From the NCBI GenBank assembly GCA_027484725.1, contig JAIXSK010000016.1, positions 372,001 through 436,000 of the forward strand: 64,000 nt of DNA. The letters are read 5' to 3'. Made by a program: the position numbers and the translations under genes. Positions 53,901 through 62,675 of the stretch are shown piece after piece (within the stretch, counting starts at the first letter, position 1; every line of letters begins with the position of its first letter). The notes beneath the pieces were generated by a model. It worked only from the letters and a program-made list of their open reading frames with translations, did not search any database and was not told the DNA's origin. The DNA is from Flavobacterium sp. (GTDB lineage Bacteria; Bacteroidota; Bacteroidia; Flavobacteriales; Flavobacteriaceae).

Positions 53901-56900
53901 ACCGGTTTCAGGAACTTTGGTTGTTAACCCATTGCCAACCGTATCGGTTTCAAGTACACTTTTGTGCGCGCAAGGTATTTCAACCATAACGGCTACTCCT
54001 GGAACTCCGGGTAATTACACTTATACATGGACAGTGCCCACCGGGGTAACTGATCCGGGCAATGTTGACACATTTACTACCAGTGTTGCCGGAACTTATG
54101 ATGTTGTCATTACTGATTTAACAACCAATTGTTCAAGCGCTGACGGATCTGCAACGGTTACCATTAGCGCTTTGCCAACAGTAACGGTCAATAGTCCATC
54201 CATTTGTCCGGGCTTAGATGCAGCTGTAACTGCTACTCCCGGAGCTGCGGGTAACTACAGTTATGCCTGGACCGTTCCTGCCGGAGCCACCAATCCCGGC
54301 AACGTTGCCACATTTAATACCAGTGTTGTAGGAACTTACAGTGTTATCATTACCGACCTTACAACCAATTGTGTCAGCGAAAGCGCTTCGGGTGAGGTTA
54401 GCAATAATCCGCAACCAACCGTTACTGTGAACAGTGCATCGGTTTGTGCCGGACAATCAGCTACTATAACAGCTACTCCGGGTACCGGAACAGCTGCAGA
54501 TTATTCTTATGTGTGGACGGTTCCTGCAGGAGCAACCAATCCGGGAAACACGGCTTCTTTTGATGCTAGTGTTGCCGGAACTTACAGTGTTATTATCACA
54601 AACATCCTCAGTGGTTGTGCCAGCTTGAGTGCTTCAGGTGAATTAATCGTAAATCCGCAACCAACGGTTACGGTCAATAATCCTTCGGTATGTTTGGGTA
54701 GTTTAGCAACCATAACAGCAACACCTGGTTCCGGAGTTTCAACCGATTATTCTTATCTATGGACCGTTCCTTCAGGGGCAACCAATCCTGGAAATGTCAA
54801 TTCCTTTAATACAACTGTTGCGGGCACATATACAGTTGTCATTACAAATATAGCTACCACTTGCCAAAGTAGTCCGGCTTCAAGCACAGTAACGGTCAAT
54901 CCGTTGCCAACAGCAACCATTTCATCCAGCGGAACGGTTTGTTCCGGAACATCTGCGGCCATATTATTTACCGGTACGCCTAATTCAACGGTAACTTACA
55001 ACAACGGTACGGCTAATGCAACCATTGAGATTGGCGCTACCGGAACAGCAACATTAAATATACCGCTCACGGTGACGACTACTTTTACCTTGGTCAGCAT
55101 TGTAACAAATAATCCGCCGGCCTGTAGCCAGAATTTAACCGGTTCAACTACTTTGCAAGTAACACAACCACCGGTTGCTGGCAGTAATGCCGCCTACACA
55201 ACTTGTACCAATGGGCCAACACAAGATTTGTTTGTTTTGCTTGGGTCCAATGCACAGCCGGGCGGCACTTGGTCACCAGCACTGCACAGCGGAACCAATA
55301 TTTTTGACCCACAATTTGATACGGCTGCGAGTTATCAATATTTAGTAGCGGGCACACCTCCGTGTGTCAATGATACAGCAGTAGTTTTTATTACCTATAT
55401 AACGGCTCCCAATGCGGGGACAGACGGAACCGCTAATTTGTGTTCTAACATCAGTCCGGTAGATTTGACCACTTATTTAGGAGGAACACCGCAAGCTGGT
55501 GGAACTTGGTCACCGGCACTAGCTTCAGGTACCAATTTGTTCAACCCTGCGGTAGATACTGCCGGAACATATACTTATACCGTTACCGGAACAGCTCCTT
55601 GCGGTAGCGCATCAGCCAATGTAGTTGTTACCATTACACAAGGTCCGGAAGCTGGAGTGGATGCATCGGTAACCGTTTGTGTCAACAATCCAACCTTTAA
55701 TTTATTCCCGCTTTTGGGAACCACTGCACAACCCGGCGGAACTTGGTCACCAGCACTCGCTAGTGGCACAGACTTATTCAATCCTGCTGTTGATGTAAGT
55801 TCTGTATATACCTATACTTTAAGCGGAAACAATCCTTGTGATAACGATACGGCAACCGTTACGGTGATCGTTAATCCGGTTCCCGATGCCGGCCAAGATG
55901 CTTCAACAGATATTTGTTCGAACGCTGCACCGATTGATTTGCTCACCAGACTCGGCGGAACGCCACAAAACGGCGGAACTTGGTCTCCTGCACTAACCAG
56001 CGGAACCAACTTATTTGATCCTTCAGTTGATTTGGCCGGAACATATACTTATACCGTGGGCGCTCCTTTCTGTAATCCGGCACAAGCCACTTTGACTATT
56101 ACTATTGTTCAAGGGCCTGAAGCTGGGGTCAACGCAACGGCTACTTTTTGTATTACCGATGCTCCTTCAGATTTATTTACTTTGCTCGGACCTACCGCAC
56201 AAACCGGAGGCGTTTGGTCTCCAGCGATGGCCAGCGGAACCGGGGTTTTTGATCCGGCAGTAGATGCAGCTACAGTTTATACCTACACCTTAAGCGGAAA
56301 CGACCCTTGTGACAATGACAGTGCTACGGTCAATGTCACGGTGAATTCATTGCCCAATGCCGGAACTGCACTCGCCAATCAAACGGTTTGTAACTCACAA
56401 GCAACTCTTGATTTGAACTCTTTGCTCAACGGTGCTCAATCCGGAGGAACCTGGACTGACAGCGCTTCAGCAACTGTTTCTAATATAGTTGATGTCTCTA
56501 ATTTGGCGGCAACAACCTACAGTTATACCTACACAGTAACAAATACTTGTGGTAGTGATGATGAGCCCGTTTCATTTACCGTTTTACCGAATCCGGTACT
56601 CACGGGAGCCAACATTCAAGTATCCTCGCCGAATTGTAAAGGCGATAATGTTACGGTTACCTTCAACAATATGGTAGATGGTTCATACACGTTGAATTAC
56701 GATCTTTCAATTAGCAATGTTTTGACTGCTCAATCTACTCAAGTTGTAATCTCAGGCGGAACCGGCCTTATGACCATCAATGGGAACGATCTTCCAAACA
56801 CCGGTAACACGCGTATTACCTTTACCAATATTACCAATTCTGTAACTAATTGTACCGTGCCAATTAATCCGAGTGTGAGTGCTGATTTCATCATCAAACC

Positions 56901-58077
56901 TACTTCTGATTTAGTCAGTGCTAATTTAAGCATAGCTGATGTTTGTGCCGGAAACGGAGTCACGGTTCTTATTTCGGGCGCCACCGGTTTAACCGATGGG
57001 GATTATCAGTTTGTGTATGATATTCCGCAAGCAACACCCACCACAGCAACCACAGCGGTAATTGCCATAGCGGGCGGTGTCGGACAATTTGATGTTCCGG
57101 CTTCGGTGTTGAATTTAACAGGACAGCACGATTTAACCATTACTTCAATTGTAAGTTTATCGGGTGGATGCAACAATACTGCTGAAAACGCCCAAGCACA
57201 ATTCACAGTATATCCGGTGCCAGATTTGAATGGCGCTGTATTGACCGCAGCCGATATTTGTTTAGGAGACGACAATACCATCAGCATCAACACAGCACTT
57301 AATTTGGTTGACGGTGACTACACCATCACCTATGAATTATCAGGCGCTTCAACTTTGACCAATACCGCTTTGGTAACCATTGCTGCCGGTCAAGGTAGCT
57401 TTTTGATTCCGGCCTCTGAAATCAATACATCCGGGAATGTTGGTGTCAACATAACTCAAATTGTATCGCAACTTGGTTCATGCAGCAACACCGGAGCAGG
57501 TTTAACCCCGGTTGATTTTGACATTGCACCAATAGTGGGCACACCAACGTTGGTTGAAGGCGGTAACAAATTTTGTGCACCTACCAATCCAACCATTGCC
57601 AATTTGACCTCGAATATTACGGGCAGTGACACGGTACTTTGGTATGATGCGCCTACTGGAGGTAATTTGTATGTATCGACTACTTCACTCATAGACGGTG
57701 GAACCTATTATGCAGCCTATCAATCTGCGGCGGGTTGCGAAAGCAGTGCGCGTTTGTCGGTGACGGTAACACTTGATCCGTGTGACGATATTTTGATTCC
57801 GGACGGATTCTCTCCGAACGGCGATCAAGTCAACGATACTTTTGAAATCAAAAACTTAGCAACCAAATATCCTAAGTTCAAACTTGAGATATACAACCGC
57901 TACGGAAACATTCTCTACAAAGGAGATATCAACACCCCTAATTGGGACGGAACCAACCACGAAGGCGGTGTAAAATTGGGCAGTAGTACTTTGCCAACCG
58001 GAGTTTATTTCTATGTGTTAGAATTCAATGACGGTACCACCAAAGACAAACAAGGCCGACTTTATTTAAGTAGATAA
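50923..58077 (+). CDS. giant secreted repeat adhesin-like protein with T9SS type B sorting domain
   Basis: 2384 residues from the ATG at 50923 (ATG at 50917 or TTG at 50884 are alternatives). A signal peptide ends LMSAQ. About three N-terminal Ig-like domains (GGGIAWFASATATTPLP type) come first. Residues about 443-1327 are eleven tandem repeats of about 80 residues (PTVTVNSPSVCAGQSATVT ... YSYAWTVPAGATNPGN ... GTYSVIITN), each with two cysteines. Then come six repeats with GGTWSPALASGTNLFNPAVD (about 1416-1889) and three with DICLGD ... LVDGDYTITYEL (about 1894-2203). One more Ig-like domain precedes a type B sorting domain (DGFSPNGDQVNDTFEI ... YNRYGNILY). This is a SprB-like architecture. 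The PorP/SprF-like gene follows with no gap, suggesting dedicated export or anchoring. An adhesion role is inferred. Confidence 0.92.
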   Translation: MRIITRAKKILKINLVLACLGFATLMSAQCPTVANLNQTFCDVESPTVASLLATDTGGGIAWFASATATTPLPPFTGLVNGEDYFVDNSGGDCGSRTRVVVTIYSAPTGLSFQGVCVGVATSATLANLSVSGNNIQWYDQPVGGTSLPLTTQLVDGTIYYASQTNPNTGCETSRFSVFVNVGIVPEPTGNPAQVFCNTPGNPPTVANLQPNAGNIRWYATISSASPLTPTTPLVNGQSYFATTVDPPCESTTRFQTEVTILELNDAGVSGQRSICISDVPTYPSFNLFSDLSGTPDTTGTWSGPLPTSNGNLGTVNINSLTVAGSPYVFTYSVSSVACPTVTSTVTINILPLPTASVSVSNPNICSGSSTTINFSGTPNAIVTYTIGSGSNQNIILDATGAATLTNTYTTTTVVNLISVASQGPPICSTSLSGVSTTINVIALPTVTLNSPPVCAGQSATVTATPGTAGTYSYAWVVPSGATNPGNVATFNTTVAGVYGVRITNLTTTCISELVITTVVINPLPTVTVNSSSICPGQNATVTATPGTAGTYSYVWTVPGGVTNPGNVSTFTTTTAGNYSVVITDTVTNCVSTSASGTVTINPRPIVSVNSPSVCVGQNATVTASPNPAGNNYSYVWTVPSGVTNPGNVASFSTSVAGTYSVIVTNTTTTCVSDIATGTVIINPLPTVTVNNPSVCAGQSATVTATPGAPGNYSYAWTVPAGFTNPGNVASFATTVAGNYSVVITNTTTNCASLSVTGVVTINPLPTVTVNSPNICPGESATITATPNPAGTYSYVWTVPTGATNPGNVASFSATVAGTYVVIATNTTTTCPSNPGSGTLTINPLPTVTVNSTAVCAGQPATITATPSPAGTYSYVWTVPAGTTDPGNVATFATTIAGIYSVIATNTTTNCQSASASGTVILNPLPTVTVNSDEICQGETATLTATPGSAGTYSYAWTVPAGATNPGNVASFDASVAGTYSVIITDTTTSCSSLPVSGTLVVNPLPTVSVSSTLLCAQGISTITATPGTPGNYTYTWTVPTGVTDPGNVDTFTTSVAGTYDVVITDLTTNCSSADGSATVTISALPTVTVNSPSICPGLDAAVTATPGAAGNYSYAWTVPAGATNPGNVATFNTSVVGTYSVIITDLTTNCVSESASGEVSNNPQPTVTVNSASVCAGQSATITATPGTGTAADYSYVWTVPAGATNPGNTASFDASVAGTYSVIITNILSGCASLSASGELIVNPQPTVTVNNPSVCLGSLATITATPGSGVSTDYSYLWTVPSGATNPGNVNSFNTTVAGTYTVVITNIATTCQSSPASSTVTVNPLPTATISSSGTVCSGTSAAILFTGTPNSTVTYNNGTANATIEIGATGTATLNIPLTVTTTFTLVSIVTNNPPACSQNLTGSTTLQVTQPPVAGSNAAYTTCTNGPTQDLFVLLGSNAQPGGTWSPALHSGTNIFDPQFDTAASYQYLVAGTPPCVNDTAVVFITYITAPNAGTDGTANLCSNISPVDLTTYLGGTPQAGGTWSPALASGTNLFNPAVDTAGTYTYTVTGTAPCGSASANVVVTITQGPEAGVDASVTVCVNNPTFNLFPLLGTTAQPGGTWSPALASGTDLFNPAVDVSSVYTYTLSGNNPCDNDTATVTVIVNPVPDAGQDASTDICSNAAPIDLLTRLGGTPQNGGTWSPALTSGTNLFDPSVDLAGTYTYTVGAPFCNPAQATLTITIVQGPEAGVNATATFCITDAPSDLFTLLGPTAQTGGVWSPAMASGTGVFDPAVDAATVYTYTLSGNDPCDNDSATVNVTVNSLPNAGTALANQTVCNSQATLDLNSLLNGAQSGGTWTDSASATVSNIVDVSNLAATTYSYTYTVTNTCGSDDEPVSFTVLPNPVLTGANIQVSSPNCKGDNVTVTFNNMVDGSYTLNYDLSISNVLTAQSTQVVISGGTGLMTINGNDLPNTGNTRITFTNITNSVTNCTVPINPSVSADFIIKPTSDLVSANLSIADVCAGNGVTVLISGATGLTDGDYQFVYDIPQATPTTATTAVIAIAGGVGQFDVPASVLNLTGQHDLTITSIVSLSGGCNNTAENAQAQFTVYPVPDLNGAVLTAADICLGDDNTISINTALNLVDGDYTITYELSGASTLTNTALVTIAAGQGSFLIPASEINTSGNVGVNITQIVSQLGSCSNTGAGLTPVDFDIAPIVGTPTLVEGGNKFCAPTNPTIANLTSNITGSDTVLWYDAPTGGNLYVSTTSLIDGGTYYAAYQSAAGCESSARLSVTVTLDPCDDILIPDGFSPNGDQVNDTFEIKNLATKYPKFKLEIYNRYGNILYKGDINTPNWDGTNHEGGVKLGSSTLPTGVYFYVLEFNDGTTKDKQGRLYLSR
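52249..54903 (+). repeat. eleven coding tandem repeats of about 240 bp
   Basis: Inside the adhesin gene; each unit encodes about 80 residues beginning LPTVTVNS and ending TVTINP. Units vary in silent positions and by small insertions (units 10 and 11 have two extra residues; unit 8 is the most divergent). The array is therefore not freshly amplified. Confidence 0.9.
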
Positions 58078-59037
58078 ATGAAATTAAAGATGAGAAAGAT
58101 TCAGTTTTCCTATATAGTTTTTATCGGCATTTTATTGATGTCTACTCTGGCTTCGGCTCAGCAGGATCCTCAGTTTACACATTATATGTACAATATGAGC
58201 TCTGTGAATCCGGCCTATGCCACCGATGATCCCGGAGTTATCAATTTGGGCGGCATGTATCGAACCCAATGGGTAGGTGCTGTAGGAGCTCCTAAAACCG
58301 TCAATGCGTTTGTTCATTCACCCATTGCCAAAAGAGTTGAGGCAGGTTTGTCTATAGTGAGTGATGTGATTGGAGATGTGGTGCATGAAAACAATATCTA
58401 CGCCGATGTGGCTTATGTAATTCCGGTTTCAGAAACCAAAAAATTGTCTTTTGGGGTTAAAGGAGGAGTCACACTATTTGATGCCAATTTTAGCGGTTTT
58501 CAATATACTGATCCAACCCCTGACCCGGCTTTTTCTGAAAACATCAATAAAACCTTTCCAAACGTTGGAGCCGGTGTGTTTTATTTTAGTGATCATTATT
58601 ACCTTGGATTCTCTGCCCCCAATTTACTCAACAGCAAACACCTTGAAAGCAAAGACGGAATTAAAGCCACCGGAGTTGAAGCCACCCACTTTTTCATGAC
58701 CGGCGGTTATGTTTTCAATTTAAATCCGAATTTAAAATTCAAGCCGGCATTTATGGCCAAAGGTGTTTCGGGAGCTCCGCTTTCATTAGATGTCACTGCC
58801 AATTTGTTGTTCTTTGATGAATTTGAAGTAGGCGCGGGTTATCGTTGGGACGATTCGGTCAGCGGTTTGGTGGCTTTGAGCATCACGCCCAGTTTAAGAG
58901 TGGGCTATGCTTATGATTATACCTTGTCTAATTTAGGCAGATACAATTCGGGTTCACACGAGATATTTTTATTATTCGATTTAGATACTTCCGATTTGGC
59001 ATCTAAAGGCTACGAAAAATCACCAAGGTTCTTTTAA
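58078..59037 (+). CDS. PorP/SprF family type IX secretion-associated outer-membrane protein
   Basis: 319 residues with a signal peptide (to about 27, ending SASAQ or LASAQ). The family signature QDPQFTHYMYNMSSVNPAYA follows immediately, and the rest is a predicted beta barrel (GGMYRTQWVGAVGAPKT, FGVKGGVTLFDANFSG, YYLGFSAPNLL, EVGAGYRWDDSVSGL, RVGYAYDYTLSNLGRY). PorP/SprF proteins are needed for secretion or surface attachment of particular type B sorted cargo such as SprB. The start codon directly follows the adhesin stop (TAAATG), a strong sign of a cargo-partner pair. Confidence 0.95.
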   Translation: MKLKMRKIQFSYIVFIGILLMSTLASAQQDPQFTHYMYNMSSVNPAYATDDPGVINLGGMYRTQWVGAVGAPKTVNAFVHSPIAKRVEAGLSIVSDVIGDVVHENNIYADVAYVIPVSETKKLSFGVKGGVTLFDANFSGFQYTDPTPDPAFSENINKTFPNVGAGVFYFSDHYYLGFSAPNLLNSKHLESKDGIKATGVEATHFFMTGGYVFNLNPNLKFKPAFMAKGVSGAPLSLDVTANLLFFDEFEVGAGYRWDDSVSGLVALSITPSLRVGYAYDYTLSNLGRYNSGSHEIFLLFDLDTSDLASKGYEKSPRFF

Positions 59038-59049
59038 TTCGAGACAAGC

Positions 59050-60927
59050 ATGAAAAAATACGTTTATATATTTCTGATTATTTCTTTGCATGCAGCGACA
59101 TATGCGCAAAAAGGTCGCGAAAAAAAGGCCGATGCATTATTCAACAAGCGTTCGTATGTAAAGGCTGCTGAATTGTACGAGCAAGTTGACGAGAACGAGC
59201 ACGTTTTAAAAAATCTCGGCGATTGCTATTATAACAATGCACAGGTCAAAGATGCGGTAAGGGTCTACGGCAAATTAATGCTCACCCACAAAGACAGTCT
59301 AGATCCTGAATACTATTTCAAATATGCGCATGTACTGATGGGTAGTGGTGATTATGACAAAGGCGATGCCATCATGGCTCAGTATCTCAAATACAAAGTG
59401 AGTACTCCGAAGTTTATTGCCAACCTCAAAACCAATGTACCCTATAATTATGAGGTGCAAACCATGTCTAAAAGCACTTCAAACGGTGATTTCGGAATGG
59501 TATTTTACGGTGATAAAGTAGCTTTTGCTTCTTTGCGTGCCGGTGACGGAAAATCATATGGTTGGAATGAACGCGCTTATCTAGATTTATTTAGTGCCGA
59601 CGTCAATGCCAAAGGATTACTGACCAATATTGAGCCTTTTCCGAAAGAAATCAACACCAAAACACATGAGAGCAATCCGACTTTTAGTCAAGACGGACAC
59701 ATCATGTACTTTAGCCGAACCAACGATAAAAAGGTAAAAATAGGCAAGGAAAAAATTGCTAATATCAAGATTTTTAAAGCTGAATTTACAGACGGAAAAT
59801 GGACCAACATTAAACCACTTCCGTTTTGTAAAGACGAATTTTCATGTGAGCATCCGGTGCTGACCAAAGACGGAAAACGATTGTATTTTTCAAGCGATAT
59901 GCCCGGTTCAGTGGGTTCATTTGACTTGTATTACGTTGATGTCAACGAAGACGGAACTTATGGCGAGCCGATGAATTTAGGCAAAGCGGTCAATACCATT
60001 CACCGTGAGCAATTCCCTGAAATTTCTAATGATGGCAGCACCTTGTACTTTGCCTCAGACGGCCATCAGGGTATGGGCGGATTGGATATTTTTATGAGTA
60101 AATCATTCCAAGGCGGTGAATTTGCCAAACCCATCAACTTAGGCGAAACACTCAACAGCGCTATGGATGATTTTAGTTATGTGGTGGATGAGAAACGCAA
60201 CTTAGGCTATTTTTCATCCAACCGAAAAGGCGGCGATAACCTATACAGTTTTACCCGAACTGAAAACCAAGAGCGGTATGTAGTTGAGGGCGATGTACGC
60301 GACAAGAACACCCAAAATCTATTACCGGGAACCATGGTTTCGCTCTATGATGAAAACAATATTTTGATTGGTCAAATGGTGGTGGGTGCTGATGCTGATT
60401 ATGTCTTTGCCACTGAGCCCAATAAAAAATACCGCATTGAGGCCACGCGTGATTTTTACATTCCGCACAGCGAAGAATTCATGACCAATGAAGACGGTAA
60501 ATTGCGTTACACCATTGAACTCTTTATGGAATGCTATGACGATGCTGAAGAAATCATCACCAAACGTCAAGACGGAAAAGTGCAAATCGTACTTGAAAAC
60601 ATCTATTTTGACTTGAACAAGTGGGACATCAAACCCGATGCTGCCAGAATCTTGGATGTGTTGGTTGACTTGCTCAAAAAATACCCTGAAATGGAAATTG
60701 AGTTGGGCGCACACACAGATTCACGCGCTTCTAACACCTACAATATCATGTTGTCCAATCGTCGTGCGGCCTCTACTTTAGAGTATTTGGTAGACAACGG
60801 CATCAAGCGCAGAAGATTACGTTCAAAAGGTTATGGTGAAACCAGACCACTGGTGAATTGCGGTGATACTTGTACCGAACAAGAACACTCCATCAACCGC
60901 CGATGTGAATTTATTATTTTGAAATAA
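59050..60927 (+). CDS. PorE-like OmpA-family protein (TPR, PD40 propeller, CRD, OmpA)
   Basis: 625 residues with a signal peptide (ending AATYAQ). The order of parts is TPR-like repeats (about 25-140, FNKRSYVKAAELYEQV), a PD40/beta-propeller region (about 155-400, with SNPTFSQDGHIMYFSR, FPEISNDGSTLYFASDG, LGYFSSNRKGGDN) and a carboxypeptidase-regulatory-like domain (about 405-495, VEGDVRDKNTQNLLPGTMVS). A peptidoglycan-binding OmpA domain closes it (about 510-625, IYFDLNKWDIKPDA, then GAHTDSRASNTYN and LSNRRAAST). This matches the architecture reported for PorE of Porphyromonas, which tethers T9SS parts to the cell wall. It lies 12 bp after the PorP/SprF-like gene, so all three genes form one unit. 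Confidence 0.93.
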   Translation: MKKYVYIFLIISLHAATYAQKGREKKADALFNKRSYVKAAELYEQVDENEHVLKNLGDCYYNNAQVKDAVRVYGKLMLTHKDSLDPEYYFKYAHVLMGSGDYDKGDAIMAQYLKYKVSTPKFIANLKTNVPYNYEVQTMSKSTSNGDFGMVFYGDKVAFASLRAGDGKSYGWNERAYLDLFSADVNAKGLLTNIEPFPKEINTKTHESNPTFSQDGHIMYFSRTNDKKVKIGKEKIANIKIFKAEFTDGKWTNIKPLPFCKDEFSCEHPVLTKDGKRLYFSSDMPGSVGSFDLYYVDVNEDGTYGEPMNLGKAVNTIHREQFPEISNDGSTLYFASDGHQGMGGLDIFMSKSFQGGEFAKPINLGETLNSAMDDFSYVVDEKRNLGYFSSNRKGGDNLYSFTRTENQERYVVEGDVRDKNTQNLLPGTMVSLYDENNILIGQMVVGADADYVFATEPNKKYRIEATRDFYIPHSEEFMTNEDGKLRYTIELFMECYDDAEEIITKRQDGKVQIVLENIYFDLNKWDIKPDAARILDVLVDLLKKYPEMEIELGAHTDSRASNTYNIMLSNRRAASTLEYLVDNGIKRRRLRSKGYGETRPLVNCGDTCTEQEHSINRRCEFIILK

Positions 60928-60954
60928 TATAGATTGTAATTAATAATTTGGGTT

Positions 60955-60986
60955 AAAAGTGTCGTTAGCAGTAGCGGCACTTTTTT
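60955..60986 (+). terminator. Rho-independent terminator of the adhesin unit
   Basis: AAAAGTGTCG (60955-60964) pairs with CGGCACTTTT (60975-60984) with one T-G pair, and Ts run to 60986. Confidence 0.82.
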
Positions 60987-61004
60987 GTTGCTAAATTACT
61001 GAGC

Positions 61005-61031
61005 TTGGGCTCAATTAGAATGTTATCTTTG
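61005..61031 (+). promoter_or_regulatory. pafA promoter (TTG ... TATCTTTG)
   Basis: TTG at 61005-61007 and TATCTTTG at 61024-61031 are 16 bp apart. The ATG at 61055 is 23 nt after the -7 box. Confidence 0.55.
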
Positions 61032-61054
61032 TCATTCAGTAATATCATTGATTC

Positions 61055-62668
61055 ATGAAAAAGTATCTAAGCTGCTTGCTTTTAAGCGTATCTTTTCTGC
61101 AAGCCCAGCAAAAACCCAAATTAGTCGTCGGCATTGTGGTCGATCAAATGAAGCCAGAGTACCTCAATCGTTTTGCTGGTGATTTTTCAGCCAATGGTTT
61201 TAAAAAACTCATGAGCCAGGGCTATGTTTTTAGCAACATGCATTACAATTATTTGCCCACTTATACGGCTCCAGGGCATGCCTCTATTTATACCGGAACC
61301 ACACCGGCGCAACACGGAATTGTCAGCAACGAATGGTACAGCCGCAGTTTTGGGAAAGAACGTTATTGTACCGATGACGATTCAGTTCAGATGTTGGGCG
61401 AAGGCAAAGCCGACGAAGGAAAAATGTCGCCCAAAAACCTTCAGGCCACCACCATCACCGATGAACTCAGATTGGCTACCAACTTCAAAGGCAAAGTCAT
61501 TGGTATGAGCCTCAAAGACCGCGGTGCTATATTGCCCGCCGGACATTTTGCTAATTGGGCTTTTTGGTACAGCAAAACGGGCAACTTTATTTCAAGCACG
61601 TTCTACGGAACCGCTTTGCCTGATTGGGTCAATAAGTTCAATGCCGAGAAAAACTACATGGATTTTCTCAGCCAACCTTGGAACTTGCTCAAACCTATTG
61701 AAACCTACAACGAAAGTTTGCCCGACGATAACCCGTATGAAGGCAAATTATATAAAGTTGACAAGCCAGTATTTCCGTATGATTTAAAGGCCATGTACGA
61801 CAAAAACGACGCGGGTGTCATTCGCACCACGCCCTTTGGCAATGACTTACTTGCGCTGTTTGCCAAACGCGCTATAGAGGCCGAGCAACTGGGCCAAGAT
61901 GAAGTAACTGATTTTCTCACCGTGAGTTTTTCATCGACTGATTATGTAGGGCACATCCTCGGGCCGCGCTCTATAGAGTTGCAAGACACCTACCTCAGAC
62001 TTGATTTGACCTTGGCTGATTTAATGAGCTACCTCGACCAAAAAGTAGGCAAAGGCAATTATTTGATGTTTCTCACGGCTGATCATGCTGGCGCTGAGAA
62101 CGCACAGTTTTTATCTGACCACAAATACAACGTTGCACCCATTGATCCGAAAGACATTGCCAAAGGTTTGCGCCAATTTTCAAATGATGCGTATGGCGTT
62201 GATTTGATCAAAGAATACGCAAGCTTTAACGTGTTTTTAGATCGCGACAAAATCAAATCCAAAGCCTTGAACTTGAACGAGGTCAAACAAGCATTCAAAG
62301 ATTATCTGATGACCCAGCCGCAGGTGAAACGCGTGTATACCGAAGAAGAAATCCTGAGCCAAAGTGGTGCCGATTACCATTTAGATTGCATTGCCAAAGG
62401 ATATGACGTTACCCAAAACGGCGATTTGGTCATCTTGGATAAACCCGGATATATTGAATACGGAAAAACCGGAACCTCCCACGGAACCACTTATAGTTAT
62501 GATACCCATGTGCCGCTTATTTTTTATGGATGGAACATCAAACCCGGGCAAACATCCGATAGAAAGATAATTACTGAAATTGCGCCAACACTTGCGCAAA
62601 AATTAGGGATTACTTTTCCGAATGCCACCACAGGACAGGTACTCACTGAAATCATTGATCACAAATAA
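61055..62668 (+). CDS. pafA: PafA-type alkaline phosphatase
   Basis: 537 residues with a signal peptide (MKKYLSCLLLSVSFLQAQ). It is a two-zinc phosphomonoesterase of the alkaline phosphatase superfamily, periplasmic or exported. Nucleophile T71 (PTYTAPGHAS), N92 (SNEW), K154 and R156 (LKDRGAI) all sit exactly eight positions before T79, N100, K162 and R164 of the well-studied Elizabethkingia PafA, as I recall its numbering. Metal ligands are visible in VVDQM, SSTDYVGH, TADHAG and GTSHGTTYSYDTHVPL. The enzyme is typically phosphate-insensitive and releases phosphate from organic esters. The stop is followed 7 bp later by the next start, so the two genes may be co-transcribed. Confidence 0.95.
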   Translation: MKKYLSCLLLSVSFLQAQQKPKLVVGIVVDQMKPEYLNRFAGDFSANGFKKLMSQGYVFSNMHYNYLPTYTAPGHASIYTGTTPAQHGIVSNEWYSRSFGKERYCTDDDSVQMLGEGKADEGKMSPKNLQATTITDELRLATNFKGKVIGMSLKDRGAILPAGHFANWAFWYSKTGNFISSTFYGTALPDWVNKFNAEKNYMDFLSQPWNLLKPIETYNESLPDDNPYEGKLYKVDKPVFPYDLKAMYDKNDAGVIRTTPFGNDLLALFAKRAIEAEQLGQDEVTDFLTVSFSSTDYVGHILGPRSIELQDTYLRLDLTLADLMSYLDQKVGKGNYLMFLTADHAGAENAQFLSDHKYNVAPIDPKDIAKGLRQFSNDAYGVDLIKEYASFNVFLDRDKIKSKALNLNEVKQAFKDYLMTQPQVKRVYTEEEILSQSGADYHLDCIAKGYDVTQNGDLVILDKPGYIEYGKTGTSHGTTYSYDTHVPLIFYGWNIKPGQTSDRKIITEIAPTLAQKLGITFPNATTGQVLTEIIDHK

Positions 62669-62675
62669 ATTTGAC

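Noticed and set aside
52249..54903. Regular 240-bp repeats that could suggest a CRISPR-like or satellite array
   Set aside because: The frame is open throughout and the repeat encodes a conserved 80-residue domain. Units are far longer than CRISPR repeats and have no spacers.
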